From Candidatus Aminicenantota bacterium (lineage in GTDB: Bacteria; Acidobacteriota; Aminicenantia; UBA2199), in assembly GCA_026393835.1 (NCBI GenBank), contig JAPKZK010000085.1, positions 62,001-126,000 on the forward strand: 64,000 bases of DNA, read 5' to 3'. Each line of letters begins with the position of its first letter. The first letter of the stretch is position 1. Shown here one piece after another: positions 8,530-17,649 of this stretch. The notes under the pieces are model-generated. The model saw only the letters and a list, made by a program, of their open reading frames with translations. It did no database searches and was not told the DNA's origin. The position numbers were made by a program, and so were the translations under genes.

Positions 8530-11500
8530 ATGTTACCCGCGAATATTAAAGAAACCATCAAACAAAAGGCGGCGGCGGTTCTTTGCCTGGCGCCCACGGA
8601 AATTCAAGATAATCAACGGCTCAGCGACCTGGGCATGGATTCGATAATCGGGGTCGAACTGATCGATACCCTGAACCGCACCTTTGACATCGCCCTGCAA
8701 AAGAGTGTCTTATATGAGTATCCCAGTGTGAACCGGTTGACCGATTACCTGCTTACCTTGATCGACGGGAACGGCAAAAACGGCGCCAATACTTCTGAAT
8801 TAGGCCTCCGGCGGCCAGGGGGTTCTTTTGAAAAACCACCCCCTGGACCCCTGCAAAACTTTTTATTGTCAGGGGAAGGTGACGGCAGTGGGCCCGGATC
8901 GGTAAGCGATATAGAATCCGAACAAACTTCGATAGGCGCCCTGCGCCGCAGTGCCCGTATTAAACTGAAATCGAACCGTGAAAACACCCCGGACCCCTCC
9001 ACCGGTTGGGAAGATAACCGCGAACAATTGGAAGCCCATTTCGGGAAATTGCCCGCCGGTTTACTCTCTCAATATCGAAGTATCCCGGAATTGGCCGCGT
9101 ACCTGGCCAGGAATCACCGGGAAAAACTTATCACCTTAACCGGTACCCCCGGTGAGGATTTGTCCGGTCCGGCGGAAAAAGTAGCTGCCCCAGCGAAAGT
9201 AATAGATGAAGATATTGCCATAATAGGTATAAGCGGGCGTTACCCCCTGGCCACGAACCTGGATGTGTTTTGGGAAAATTTGCAAGCCGGGAAAAATTGT
9301 ATCACGGAAATTCCCCCAGGGAGATGGGATTATCGCGATTATTATGACGCCGGTACAGATAGGCCGGGCAAAACCCCCTGCAAATGGGGCGGCTTTATCG
9401 ACGACATAGAGATGTTTGACCCGTTGTTTTTTAATATTTCTCCCCGGGAAGCGGCAACCATGGACCCACAAACCCGGTTGTTATTGGAATCGGTGTGGCA
9501 TACCCTGGAAGATGCCGGTTATACACGACGGGAACTGCAAGAGCTGCAAACCGATCCCCACCGGCGGGTCGGAATTTTTGTCGGTTGTATGTACCAGCAG
9601 TATCCCTGGTTGGCCAGGGAAAGCGAATTATGCGCGGCGCTGTCCAATACATCGTACTGGTCGATGGTGAACCGCTGTTCTTATTTTTTCGATTTCAAAG
9701 GGCCCAGTATCGCCGTCGATACGGCTTGCTCTTCATCCTTAACCGCGGTGCATATGGCCTGTGAGAGCCTGCGCCGCGGGGAATGCGCCGCGGCAATCGC
9801 CGGAGGCGTCAACCTGACACTCCACCCCAGTAAATATATCGTACTCGGCAGCATCGGCTTAATCGGCAGTGAAGGCAAAAGCTGCAGCCTGGGCCAGGCC
9901 GAGGGGTATATCCCCGGGGAAGGGGTCGGTACGGTTCTGCTGAGACCCCTGTCCGCGGCCCGGCAGCATGGCGATCATATCTATGCCGTAATTAAAGGCA
10001 GCGAGATTAATCACGGCGGGGGGTCCGAAGGTTTCACTGTCCCGAATCCCAAAACCCAGGCCGATTTGATCTCCTCCGTCCTGGAAAAAACCGGGATCGA
10101 TCCCCGCACCATCGGCTATGTGGAAACATCGGCCACCGGTTCCCCCAGGGGGGACAAGGCCGAGATAGAGGCCCTGGTGGATGCGTTCAGGCGCTTTACC
10201 ACCGGCGAAAATTTTTGCGCCATCGGCTCGGTGAAAGCCAATATCGGTCACCTGGAAGCCGCCGCCGGGATATCCCAATTAACCCGGGTAGTGCTGCAAA
10301 TGAAACATAAAATGCTGGTCCCTTCGATTAATGCCGCCCCCCTTAACCCGGGAATCCACCTGGACGGGACCCCCTTTTATGTACAGCAGGACTGCCGTGA
10401 GTGGCAAAGACCGCGGTCGGAAGCGGGAGAAACTCCAGGCGGGACGCCCAGGCGTGCGTGCATCGATTCCTTTGGCGCCGGCGGTTCCAATGCCCATTTA
10501 CTGGTGGAGGAATACATCGAGACGACCCCGGCCCTTCAACCGCGGCGCCGGGACCAACACCTTATTGTGCTGTCGGCGCGAAACGAAGAGACCCTTAAGA
10601 AATACGCCCGGGGAATGGCTGATTTCATTGGAAAATTACCGGGCGAAACCGTTAACCTGGCGGATATCGCCTACACGCTGCAAGTCGGCAGGGAGGCCAT
10701 GCCGGAACGATTGGCCCTCATCGTGTCCGATGCCGAGGAGTTGGGGCGGAGGTTGACGGATTTTTTCCAGGGAAAAAATGAAAATGAAAACCTGTACCAC
10801 GGCAGCGTCAGCGATGCAAAAGCCAGGGTTGAACTCTTAATCGAAGGCGAAGCCGGCCGGGAATTTATCCGCCTCATTCTTAAAAATAAAGAGTTAAACA
10901 AATTGGCCCGACTCTGGGTCTGGGGCGTGGAAGTGGAATGGAAAATTTTATACCCCACCCCGGCGCCCCGGCGTATCTCTTTACCCGTTTACCCATTCAT
11001 GAAGAAACGCTATTGGCTGGACAGTCCACAAGACCGGCAAACCCCCAGCGAAACTCTGCCCCCAGCGCGGCCGCCGGCGTCAGTACCCCGGGCGCAGGGA
11101 ACGGAAAGGGAAACGGCAGGGGAGACATCGGCAAAATTATTCATCCATGAGAAAGTAAGGGAGAAACTCGCCGAAGTTCTCCGGTTGGAAGATCAAGACA
11201 TCGATGAAAACCGCCGCTTCCTGGATTTAGGCCTGGATTCTATCCTGGGCGTGGAATTGATAAAGAAACTTAATGAAACATTTCAAATCAATTTGAAAGC
11301 CACTGTTTTGTATGATTATTCCACGGTGAAGGAAATGTCCCGTCACCTGGCGGAAATAGCCCCCGCCCTTCGGGCGCCGGCGGCCCCGCCGGGAATCCGC
11401 GGCGGGGACGGGATTTGTAAGGGTTTGTTAATCCGCGGCGTCGGGGACATCGCCGGGGTCGGTTGGAGCGATATCCAGGTCCGGGAACCGGCGGAGCATG

Positions 11501-14500
11501 AGGTCCGGATACGGGTCAAAGCCTCTGCCTTGAATTTTGCCGATATATTATGCGTCAAGGGTTTATACCCCACCATGCCGGATTATCCCTTTGTGGCCGG
11601 GTTCCAGGCGGCGGGAATCGTGGATCGAGTCGGTAAGGGCGTAAACCGATTTAAGCCCGGCGATGAGGTGGTGGCCATGATGGGCGCAGGTCTGGGCGGT
11701 CACGCGGAAATCGTTATTACCCCGGGCAGCCTGGTACAACTCAAACCACCCCAAATTACTTTCGAAGACATGTGCGGCTGGCCCGATGCCTTTGTAACGA
11801 CTTATTACTGCCTGTACGAAATAGGGAAATTGAAAGACCGTGAACATGTATTGATCCAATGCGCCGCCGGTGGGGTAGGATTAATGGCGGTGCAGTTGGC
11901 AAAATTGAAGAATGCGGTGATTTACGGCACCTCCAGTTCACCGGAAAAATTGGCCTACTTGAAAACCATCGGCGTGGATTTTACCATTAACTATGCGGCG
12001 GAGAATGTGGCCTGCCGCATAAAAGATTTGACCGGTGGGCGGGGGGTGGACATCGTCCTCAATACCTTAGCCGGCGATGCCCTGCAGCAAGGAATCCGCA
12101 GCCTGGCCCCCGGGGGCCGCTACCTGGAAATCGCGGTGGCCGGCCTGAAGGCCTCTCAATCCGTCGATTTATCCGGTATGACCGACAATCAATCTTTCCA
12201 CAGCATCGATTTACGAAAGCTATGGCTTAATTTTCCCCAATTGGGAAACTACTTGCAAATCATGGTGGAAATGGCGCGCGGCGGGTCCATCACACCCATT
12301 GTAACCAGGACCTTCCCGGCGGAAAAGGTGAAAGAGGCCCTGGAATATATCGACCAACGAAAAAGTACCGGCAAGGTGGTATTGACTTATCCCCAAAAGA
12401 ATTGGGCCGAGTTTGAGAGCGGGGCGGAAGAAAAGCCGCGGGAGCTTCAAGGACACTCTTCGGCAGACATTGCCGTTATCGGGATGTCGGGCCGGTTCCC
12501 GGGCGCCGCCAACACGACGGAATTCTGGAACAATCTGGCCGGGGGCGTCGCCGCTATCACCGAGGTGCCGGTCCAACGCTGGAACCCCAACCAAACCGCT
12601 TGTAAGTGGGGCGGGTTCCTGGAAGATATCGATAAATTCGACCCGCTGTTTTTCAATATTTCCCCGATGGAGGCCGAATGGATGGACCCCCAGCAGCGGT
12701 TGTTCCTGGAAGAAGCCTGGAAAGCCATCGAAGATGCGGGATACTCAGCGGAAAGTTTCGCCGGGGGAAAATGCGGTGTCTTCGTGGGCGTGGGGCCCGG
12801 CGACTATTCCCGGCAAACCCTGGACCCGTCAGGCAACCCGGATGCCTTTTCTTTAATGGGGGCCAGCAATTCGATCTTGACCGGGAGGGTCTCTTATATC
12901 CTGGATTTAACCGGCCCCAATATGGCCGTGGATACGGCCTGTTCTTCGTCCCTGGCGGCCCTTCACCTGGGCTGCAGCAGTATACTCAACGGCGAAAGCG
13001 ACGTGGTTATTGCCGGTGGGGTGAATGTCATGACCTCACCTATCCTGCATATCATGACCGGTAAAGCCGGCATGCTGTCGAAAGAGGGCAAGTGCAAAAC
13101 TTTCGATAACGACGCCGACGGCTTTGTGCCCGGTGAAGCCGCGGCCGCGGTCGTTTTGAAACCTTTGGCCAAAGCCCTGGAGGATAATGACCAGATCTAT
13201 GGGGTGATTAAAGGGTCTGCCCTCAACCAGGACGGCCAGACTAACGGCATCACGGCCCCCAGCGTCAAATCCCAGGTAAAATTGGAAATGGAACTATACG
13301 AGCGCTTTCATATTCAACCGGAAAATATTCTTTATGTCGAGGCCCATGGGACCGGCACCAAATTGGGCGACCCCATTGAAATCGACGCCTTAACCACTGC
13401 CTTTGCACGATATACCGACAAGAAGCAATATTGCGCCGTCGGTTCGGTAAAGACCAATATCGGGCACGGTTTGGCGGCGGCGGGAATATCCGGCCTGGTA
13501 AAAGTATTATTATGTCTTGAACATAAAGAACTGGTTCCCTCCTTGAATTTCCAGGTTCAAAACGAACATATCGATTTTCAAAACAGCCCTTTTTATGTAA
13601 ACACGGGATTAAAGGAGTGGCAAAGGGTAGGGGACAGGCCTCTCCAGGCAGCCGTCAGCGCTTTTGGTTTCAGCGGCACCAATGCCCACCTGGTGCTGGA
13701 GGAAGCGCCGCCGCCCCGACGGCAACAAAAAAACACTGCCGCCAAACCCTACTACCTGGTGGCCCTTTCCGCCAGGACCAAAACCGCCCTGGAAGCCAAA
13801 ATCCATGATTTGGACGCCTGGTTGAAAATGCAGGGGAACCATCATACCCTGGCGGATATTACCTTTACTCTTTTGGTGGGAAGGAGTCATTTCCCGGTAC
13901 GGGCGGCATTGGTTGCGCAGGACGCCGCGGACCTGGCCCGGCAGTTGGATTCCCTGGTCAAGAAAGGAATCTCCGATTATGACTTGCGCAGTGAAGGGAA
14001 AGGTAAACCGCCAAAACCGGACGCCGCCTTAATCCAGGTGGGAGAAGATTTAATCGCCCAATTGCGGGAACCGTTGCGCCTGACAGATGATGAATATAAA
14101 GATAAACTGGTCGCCCTGGCCGGGTTATATGTAAAAGGTTATAACTTCGATTGGAAGAAGTTATATCCCGGGAGTTCGGGGGTAGAAGTAGAAGACGGAG
14201 CGGAAGGAACCCGGGTAGCCCTACCCACCTATCCCTTTGCCAGGGAGCGTTATTGGCTTCCGGAAACGTCCAATGCACCGGTCCCCGGGGAAGCGCCGGC
14301 CCCGGTAAAGGAAGAACCTGTCCCGGCGAAACGGTCTTTGCCCTTGTTAGCGGATGAAGATGCGGTGATCCGTCATATTCAAACCGACTTAATAAAACTT
14401 GTTGAGAAAATTCTAAAGGTCAAAGAAGAGTATATTTCGCCGGAAGGCTCGATGTTGGAGTATGGGTTCGATTCCATTACCCTTACGCAGTATGTGCAGC

Positions 14501-14943
14501 AAATCAATGCCATGTACGGCATTGAAATGACCCTGGAAGAATTTTTCGAATTGGGAACTCCCACTGTCGAATCGTTGAGCACATACCTGTTCCGGCGTTT
14601 TAAAGATAGTTTTAAAATATATTTACAGGGCAACTCGCCGTCCCATTCTCCCGGTGCAGACGATGAAACTGGTGATGGCGACGCGGGGAGCAAGGGCGTT
14701 AAGGGATTGTCCTCCAGGGAACTTTGGGCCAGGCTAGAAGAGGATATTTTGCAAATGGCATCCCGTCTCCTGGTGATGGATAAAAATGGTTATAACAAGG
14801 ATAGTATGGTTGCCTTTCTCCGGAATCTTAACAGTACTTTTAAATTGGAAATCACCCCGGAAGTTTTTATGTCGCAGCCCTCGTTGGGCGCTTTTATTAA
14901 GTACCTGTGGAAAAAGCATAAAGAGGCTTTCCTGGGGATATAG
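8530..14943 (+). CDS. trans-AT polyketide synthase (ACP-KS0-ACP-ER-KS-ACP-psiACP)
   Basis: The protein has 2137 residues. The ATG is preceded by GGAGAG, 12 bases after the upstream PKS. Domains by residue: ACP 1-78 (Ser codon 8641); linker containing a repeat-derived segment (about 92-112); KS4 about 226-660; post-KS linker; ACP about 868-944 (Ser codon 11239); MDR-type enoylreductase about 961-1287 with AAGGVG nucleotide loop; KS5 about 1312-1727 (Cys 12940, His 13345 and 13465); ACP about 1944-2031 (Ser codon 14473); ACP-like tail 2061-2134. KS4 keeps Cys (9727) and the second His (10249), but HGTGT is replaced by TSATGS, so it is probably a non-elongating KS0. No AT and no thioesterase are present; chain release is not explained by this protein. 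It continues the assembly line of the preceding PKS. Confidence 0.95.
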   Translation: MLPANIKETIKQKAAAVLCLAPTEIQDNQRLSDLGMDSIIGVELIDTLNRTFDIALQKSVLYEYPSVNRLTDYLLTLIDGNGKNGANTSELGLRRPGGSFEKPPPGPLQNFLLSGEGDGSGPGSVSDIESEQTSIGALRRSARIKLKSNRENTPDPSTGWEDNREQLEAHFGKLPAGLLSQYRSIPELAAYLARNHREKLITLTGTPGEDLSGPAEKVAAPAKVIDEDIAIIGISGRYPLATNLDVFWENLQAGKNCITEIPPGRWDYRDYYDAGTDRPGKTPCKWGGFIDDIEMFDPLFFNISPREAATMDPQTRLLLESVWHTLEDAGYTRRELQELQTDPHRRVGIFVGCMYQQYPWLARESELCAALSNTSYWSMVNRCSYFFDFKGPSIAVDTACSSSLTAVHMACESLRRGECAAAIAGGVNLTLHPSKYIVLGSIGLIGSEGKSCSLGQAEGYIPGEGVGTVLLRPLSAARQHGDHIYAVIKGSEINHGGGSEGFTVPNPKTQADLISSVLEKTGIDPRTIGYVETSATGSPRGDKAEIEALVDAFRRFTTGENFCAIGSVKANIGHLEAAAGISQLTRVVLQMKHKMLVPSINAAPLNPGIHLDGTPFYVQQDCREWQRPRSEAGETPGGTPRRACIDSFGAGGSNAHLLVEEYIETTPALQPRRRDQHLIVLSARNEETLKKYARGMADFIGKLPGETVNLADIAYTLQVGREAMPERLALIVSDAEELGRRLTDFFQGKNENENLYHGSVSDAKARVELLIEGEAGREFIRLILKNKELNKLARLWVWGVEVEWKILYPTPAPRRISLPVYPFMKKRYWLDSPQDRQTPSETLPPARPPASVPRAQGTERETAGETSAKLFIHEKVREKLAEVLRLEDQDIDENRRFLDLGLDSILGVELIKKLNETFQINLKATVLYDYSTVKEMSRHLAEIAPALRAPAAPPGIRGGDGICKGLLIRGVGDIAGVGWSDIQVREPAEHEVRIRVKASALNFADILCVKGLYPTMPDYPFVAGFQAAGIVDRVGKGVNRFKPGDEVVAMMGAGLGGHAEIVITPGSLVQLKPPQITFEDMCGWPDAFVTTYYCLYEIGKLKDREHVLIQCAAGGVGLMAVQLAKLKNAVIYGTSSSPEKLAYLKTIGVDFTINYAAENVACRIKDLTGGRGVDIVLNTLAGDALQQGIRSLAPGGRYLEIAVAGLKASQSVDLSGMTDNQSFHSIDLRKLWLNFPQLGNYLQIMVEMARGGSITPIVTRTFPAEKVKEALEYIDQRKSTGKVVLTYPQKNWAEFESGAEEKPRELQGHSSADIAVIGMSGRFPGAANTTEFWNNLAGGVAAITEVPVQRWNPNQTACKWGGFLEDIDKFDPLFFNISPMEAEWMDPQQRLFLEEAWKAIEDAGYSAESFAGGKCGVFVGVGPGDYSRQTLDPSGNPDAFSLMGASNSILTGRVSYILDLTGPNMAVDTACSSSLAALHLGCSSILNGESDVVIAGGVNVMTSPILHIMTGKAGMLSKEGKCKTFDNDADGFVPGEAAAAVVLKPLAKALEDNDQIYGVIKGSALNQDGQTNGITAPSVKSQVKLEMELYERFHIQPENILYVEAHGTGTKLGDPIEIDALTTAFARYTDKKQYCAVGSVKTNIGHGLAAAGISGLVKVLLCLEHKELVPSLNFQVQNEHIDFQNSPFYVNTGLKEWQRVGDRPLQAAVSAFGFSGTNAHLVLEEAPPPRRQQKNTAAKPYYLVALSARTKTALEAKIHDLDAWLKMQGNHHTLADITFTLLVGRSHFPVRAALVAQDAADLARQLDSLVKKGISDYDLRSEGKGKPPKPDAALIQVGEDLIAQLREPLRLTDDEYKDKLVALAGLYVKGYNFDWKKLYPGSSGVEVEDGAEGTRVALPTYPFARERYWLPETSNAPVPGEAPAPVKEEPVPAKRSLPLLADEDAVIRHIQTDLIKLVEKILKVKEEYISPEGSMLEYGFDSITLTQYVQQINAMYGIEMTLEEFFELGTPTVESLSTYLFRRFKDSFKIYLQGNSPSHSPGADDETGDGDAGSKGVKGLSSRELWARLEEDILQMASRLLVMDKNGYNKDSMVAFLRNLNSTFKLEITPEVFMSQPSLGAFIKYLWKKHKEAFLGI
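8804..8864 (+). repeat. Hairpin repeat copy inserted in frame in PKS linker
   Basis: The sequence carries the GCCTCCGGCGGCCA head, a hairpin (CCAGGGGG paired with CCCCCTGG) and a tail ending in AAAACTTTT. The same head, hairpin and tail layout occurs at 19674-19739 and, inverted, at 16000-16055 and 33170-33227. Here it is translated as part of the linker between the N-terminal ACP and KS4. Confidence 0.75.
14700..14943 (+). other. C-terminal ACP-like pseudodomain (Ser to Lys)
   Basis: The last 80 residues of the second PKS align without gaps to the ACP just before it from the GxDS motif to the end of the domain. The motif reads GYNK, with a Lys codon (14797-14799) at the phosphopantetheine serine. 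The loop before the motif is also several residues shorter. It cannot be a working carrier. Confidence 0.7.
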
Positions 14944-14953
14944 GAGGTAATTT

Positions 14954-15952
14954 ATGGATAGAATTTCTGGATACCCGCTGCCGGTAAAAATAGCCGGCCT
15001 GGGGCGTTATGCGCCCTCACAGGTAATAACCAGCAGCCAACTGGAAGCTAAACACGGCCTGGAACCGGGATGGTGTGCGGACAACCTGGGAGTTACGCGG
15101 CGTTGTTGGGCCGGGGAAGAGTCACCCTCCTTTATGGGGGCCGCCGCCGCCAGGGAGGCGGTTACGGCAGCCGGGTTGGACCTGGAGGACATCGATTTGA
15201 TTATCAATGCTTCCACCACGGCCAACTTCGAGAAGCTGGTGCCCGATGGTGGGCCGCTGCTCCAGCGGCAATTGGGCCTGGCAGATTCCGGCATCCCTTG
15301 TTTTACGCTGCAAAATAATTTTCTAAGTTTTCTCAATGCCCTGGATGTAAGTGCGGCGCTGTTAATCACGGGCCGTTATCAACATATCCTGGTGGTCACC
15401 GCGGAGGTGTTTTCCTTTAACCTTGATTTTACCAACCCGCGGGTGTTCGGTCTCTTCGGCGACGGCGCGGCAGCGGCAGTGGCGACCCTTACCCCGGAAG
15501 GCGAGGCCGGCGGCATTGTCGATCTTTGCCTGGAAACGTTTGGGCAAGGTGCGGCAGTGGTACAATCTGCAATTGGGCACGCCATGGTCCGGGGTAAAGG
15601 GTTGACGCCGGCCGAACTGGCCATGCAAATGGACGCCGACGCCTTGAACAAATATGGAAATATATATATCCGCAAAGTCCTGGAAAAGCTCTCCCAAAAC
15701 TCCGCCATGAAGGAGGTAAAGTGGGTTATCCCGCCGCAGATGGGTAAAATGTTTTCAGAGCCGGTGAAGGAGATGTTGCCCGGGAAGGAAATCCTGCAAA
15801 TTTCGGACCGTTTCGGTTTCTGTGGGGCGGCGTCTATACCTATGGCCCTGTATGAAGTTGTTAAAGAAGAAAAGTTAACCCGGGGCGACCGGTTTCTGGC
15901 CGTTGGAGTTGGAGCGGGGATTTCGGTAGGTGGAATGATAATGACATATTGA
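14954..15952 (+). CDS. FabH-like (KAS III fold) protein lacking the catalytic Cys-His-Asn triad
   Basis: The protein has 332 residues; AGGAGGT sits just before the ATG and the gene starts 10 bases after the PKS stop. The overall pattern is a 3-oxoacyl-ACP synthase III: N-terminal IAGLGRYAP, central FGDGAAAAV, C-terminal GAASIPMAL and a glycine-rich end. At the active-site Cys position (family motif AAC) the sequence reads NNF. At the His position (PHQAN) it reads PPQMG. At the Asn position (GNTSAAS) it reads GFCGAAS. All three catalytic residues are therefore replaced, judged by manual alignment. It may be a pseudoenzyme partner, an acyl-binding or docking protein, or an enzyme with unusual chemistry. 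It sits between the PKS genes and the beta-branching cassette. Confidence 0.8.
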   Translation: MDRISGYPLPVKIAGLGRYAPSQVITSSQLEAKHGLEPGWCADNLGVTRRCWAGEESPSFMGAAAAREAVTAAGLDLEDIDLIINASTTANFEKLVPDGGPLLQRQLGLADSGIPCFTLQNNFLSFLNALDVSAALLITGRYQHILVVTAEVFSFNLDFTNPRVFGLFGDGAAAAVATLTPEGEAGGIVDLCLETFGQGAAVVQSAIGHAMVRGKGLTPAELAMQMDADALNKYGNIYIRKVLEKLSQNSAMKEVKWVIPPQMGKMFSEPVKEMLPGKEILQISDRFGFCGAASIPMALYEVVKEEKLTRGDRFLAVGVGAGISVGGMIMTY

Positions 15953-15999
15953 GGGGTATACAAAAATACAAGAAATAATGGTAAAAAAAAATATAATCA

Positions 16000-16055
16000 G
16001 AAGCTTTTGGAAGTCCAGAAACCTTTTCTCGAAAAGGTTTCTGGTCGCCGAAGGC
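16000..16055 (-). repeat. Dispersed hairpin repeat (inverted copy)
   Basis: A perfect hairpin lies at 16015-16044 (CCAGAAACCTTTTC, 2-nt loop, reverse complement), flanked by AAGCTTTTGGAAGT on the left and CGCCGAAGGC on the right. It fills the gap between the FabH-like gene and the donor ACP gene, and may act as an mRNA stability or attenuation structure within the operon. Confidence 0.75.
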
Positions 16056-16075
16056 ATAATAATCGGAGGTACACG

Positions 16076-16318
16076 TTGACACAGTTAGATGTTTTTCAAA
16101 CCGTAAAAAAAGTGACATTAGAGGTATTGCCTTTTTTACCCCCTGAAGAGGTTAGCATTGAGAAGAATCTCAAGGACCTGGGGGCCAATTCCATCGACCG
16201 GATGGAAGTAGTGACGCGATCGATGGAGAGCCTGGGCATCAAAGTCCCTTTGATGGAGTTCGGCAAGGTTAAGAACCTGGAGGGACTGGTCGATGTGCTG
16301 CATCGATTTGCCAATTGA
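16076..16318 (+). CDS. Donor acyl carrier protein of beta-branching cassette
   Basis: This is an 80-residue stand-alone ACP. I chose TTG at 16076 because CGGAGGT lies 6-7 bases upstream; a longer reading would run into the hairpin repeat. The carrier motif is LGANSIDR with Ser codon 16190-16192. In beta-branching cassettes (bacillaene, mupirocin, curacin types) a discrete ACP carries malonyl, which is decarboxylated to acetyl and condensed by the HCS onto the chain beta-ketone. The position directly before the decarboxylating KS fits this role. The stop overlaps the possible TTG start of the next gene. Confidence 0.85.
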   Translation: MTQLDVFQTVKKVTLEVLPFLPPEEVSIEKNLKDLGANSIDRMEVVTRSMESLGIKVPLMEFGKVKNLEGLVDVLHRFAN

Positions 16319-16338
16319 GCGGCGCCGGGAAGAAAAAG

Positions 16339-17649
16339 ATGTCCCAACAGGATGAATCGATAAAAAATAGTGGGCCTACAGCGCCTATTGTTGTTACCGG
16401 GATAGGTATTATTAGTTCTATCGGGATGAACGCCGGGGAATTTAGCGATTCGCTGCGGGCGGGCAGGAGCGGCATCGACCGGTGGACCCTTTCCGCTGGG
16501 CCGCCGATTCCAGTGGGAATCGGGGCCAGGCTGCCGGATTTTTCACTGGCGGCCGCGCTTCAGCGGGTGGAGGGCGTTCCCGAGCCTTTGCGGCGAAAGG
16601 TGGGGTTATGCGCCGGACGTTCACCGCTGGGGATACAGGCCGCCGTGCTTGCCGCCCTGGAAGCCTGGACCATGTCCGGACTGGACCGGGCGCCCCTGGA
16701 CCCGCAGCGCCTGGGTATAATCGTGGCCGGAAGCAACCTTAACCCCCAGTATTCCTATGGTCTGCATGAAAAATTTCAGCAGAATCCTGAATACCTGACG
16801 CCCCGGTATCCGCTGCACTACATGGACACGGATTATGTGGGCACCCTCAGCGAAATATTCCAGGTGCAGGGCGAGGGGTTCACTGTGGGGGGGGCTTCTG
16901 CCAGTGGTAATGTGGCCATTATAAAAGCCTGCCAGTCAATCGGCAGCGAAGTTATCGACGCCTGCCTGGTAATCGGCGCCCCGGCGGATTTGTCGCCCAT
17001 GGAACTGCAAGGTTTTTATAATATCGGCGCCCTGGGCGGTAGAAATTTTCATGACCAACCGGACAAAGCCTGCCGGCCTTTCGATCGCGATCATGAAGGA
17101 TTTATCTATGGGCAGGCCGGCGCATGTATGCTCCTGGAATCCCCGGCCTCGGCCCAACGAAGGGGCGTCCCGGGGTTGGCCCGCGTAACCGGCGGGGCGT
17201 TGGTCCTGGACGGCAACCGCTTATCGGACCCCAACGCGGAGGGAGAAGCGCGGGCTATGACGCTGGCCCTGGCCCGGGCCGGGCTTGATCCGTCTGAAAT
17301 CGATTACTTGAACGCCCACGGCACAGCCTCACCCCTGGGCGATGAAATAGAAGTCAAGGCAGTCAAGCAGGTATTCAAAGAAAATGTCAACCGGTTGTGG
17401 ATCAACTCCACCAAGGGATTGACCGGTCACTGCCTGACATCGGCGGGCGTGGTGGAAGCCATCGCCGCGGCGATTCAACTGCAGCAAGGGTTTCTGCATC
17501 CCAACAAAAACCTGGAGAATCCCATCGACAATGAATGCAGGTTCTGCCCACCCCAATCGCTGCCTTTTTCGATCCGGAAGGCCATGAGCAATTCCTTTGG
17601 TTTTGGCGGCATCGTTACCAGTATTATTCTTGAAAGAGGAGGTTTATGA
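16339..17649 (+). CDS. Decarboxylating ketosynthase (KS with Cys to Ser) of beta-branching cassette
   Basis: This is a discrete KS of about 436 residues. The usual TACSSS active site reads GASASG: the nucleophile is Ser (codon 16897-16899). The two histidine motifs are kept (AHGTAS and TGHCL). Such KS proteins decarboxylate malonyl-ACP to acetyl-ACP rather than condense. The start is uncertain: TTG at 16315 overlaps the ACP stop, while ATG at 16339 follows GGGAAG by 7 bases and is preferred. It overlaps the next gene by a few bases, which indicates translational coupling. Confidence 0.88.
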   Translation: MSQQDESIKNSGPTAPIVVTGIGIISSIGMNAGEFSDSLRAGRSGIDRWTLSAGPPIPVGIGARLPDFSLAAALQRVEGVPEPLRRKVGLCAGRSPLGIQAAVLAALEAWTMSGLDRAPLDPQRLGIIVAGSNLNPQYSYGLHEKFQQNPEYLTPRYPLHYMDTDYVGTLSEIFQVQGEGFTVGGASASGNVAIIKACQSIGSEVIDACLVIGAPADLSPMELQGFYNIGALGGRNFHDQPDKACRPFDRDHEGFIYGQAGACMLLESPASAQRRGVPGLARVTGGALVLDGNRLSDPNAEGEARAMTLALARAGLDPSEIDYLNAHGTASPLGDEIEVKAVKQVFKENVNRLWINSTKGLTGHCLTSAGVVEAIAAAIQLQQGFLHPNKNLENPIDNECRFCPPQSLPFSIRKAMSNSFGFGGIVTSIILERGGL

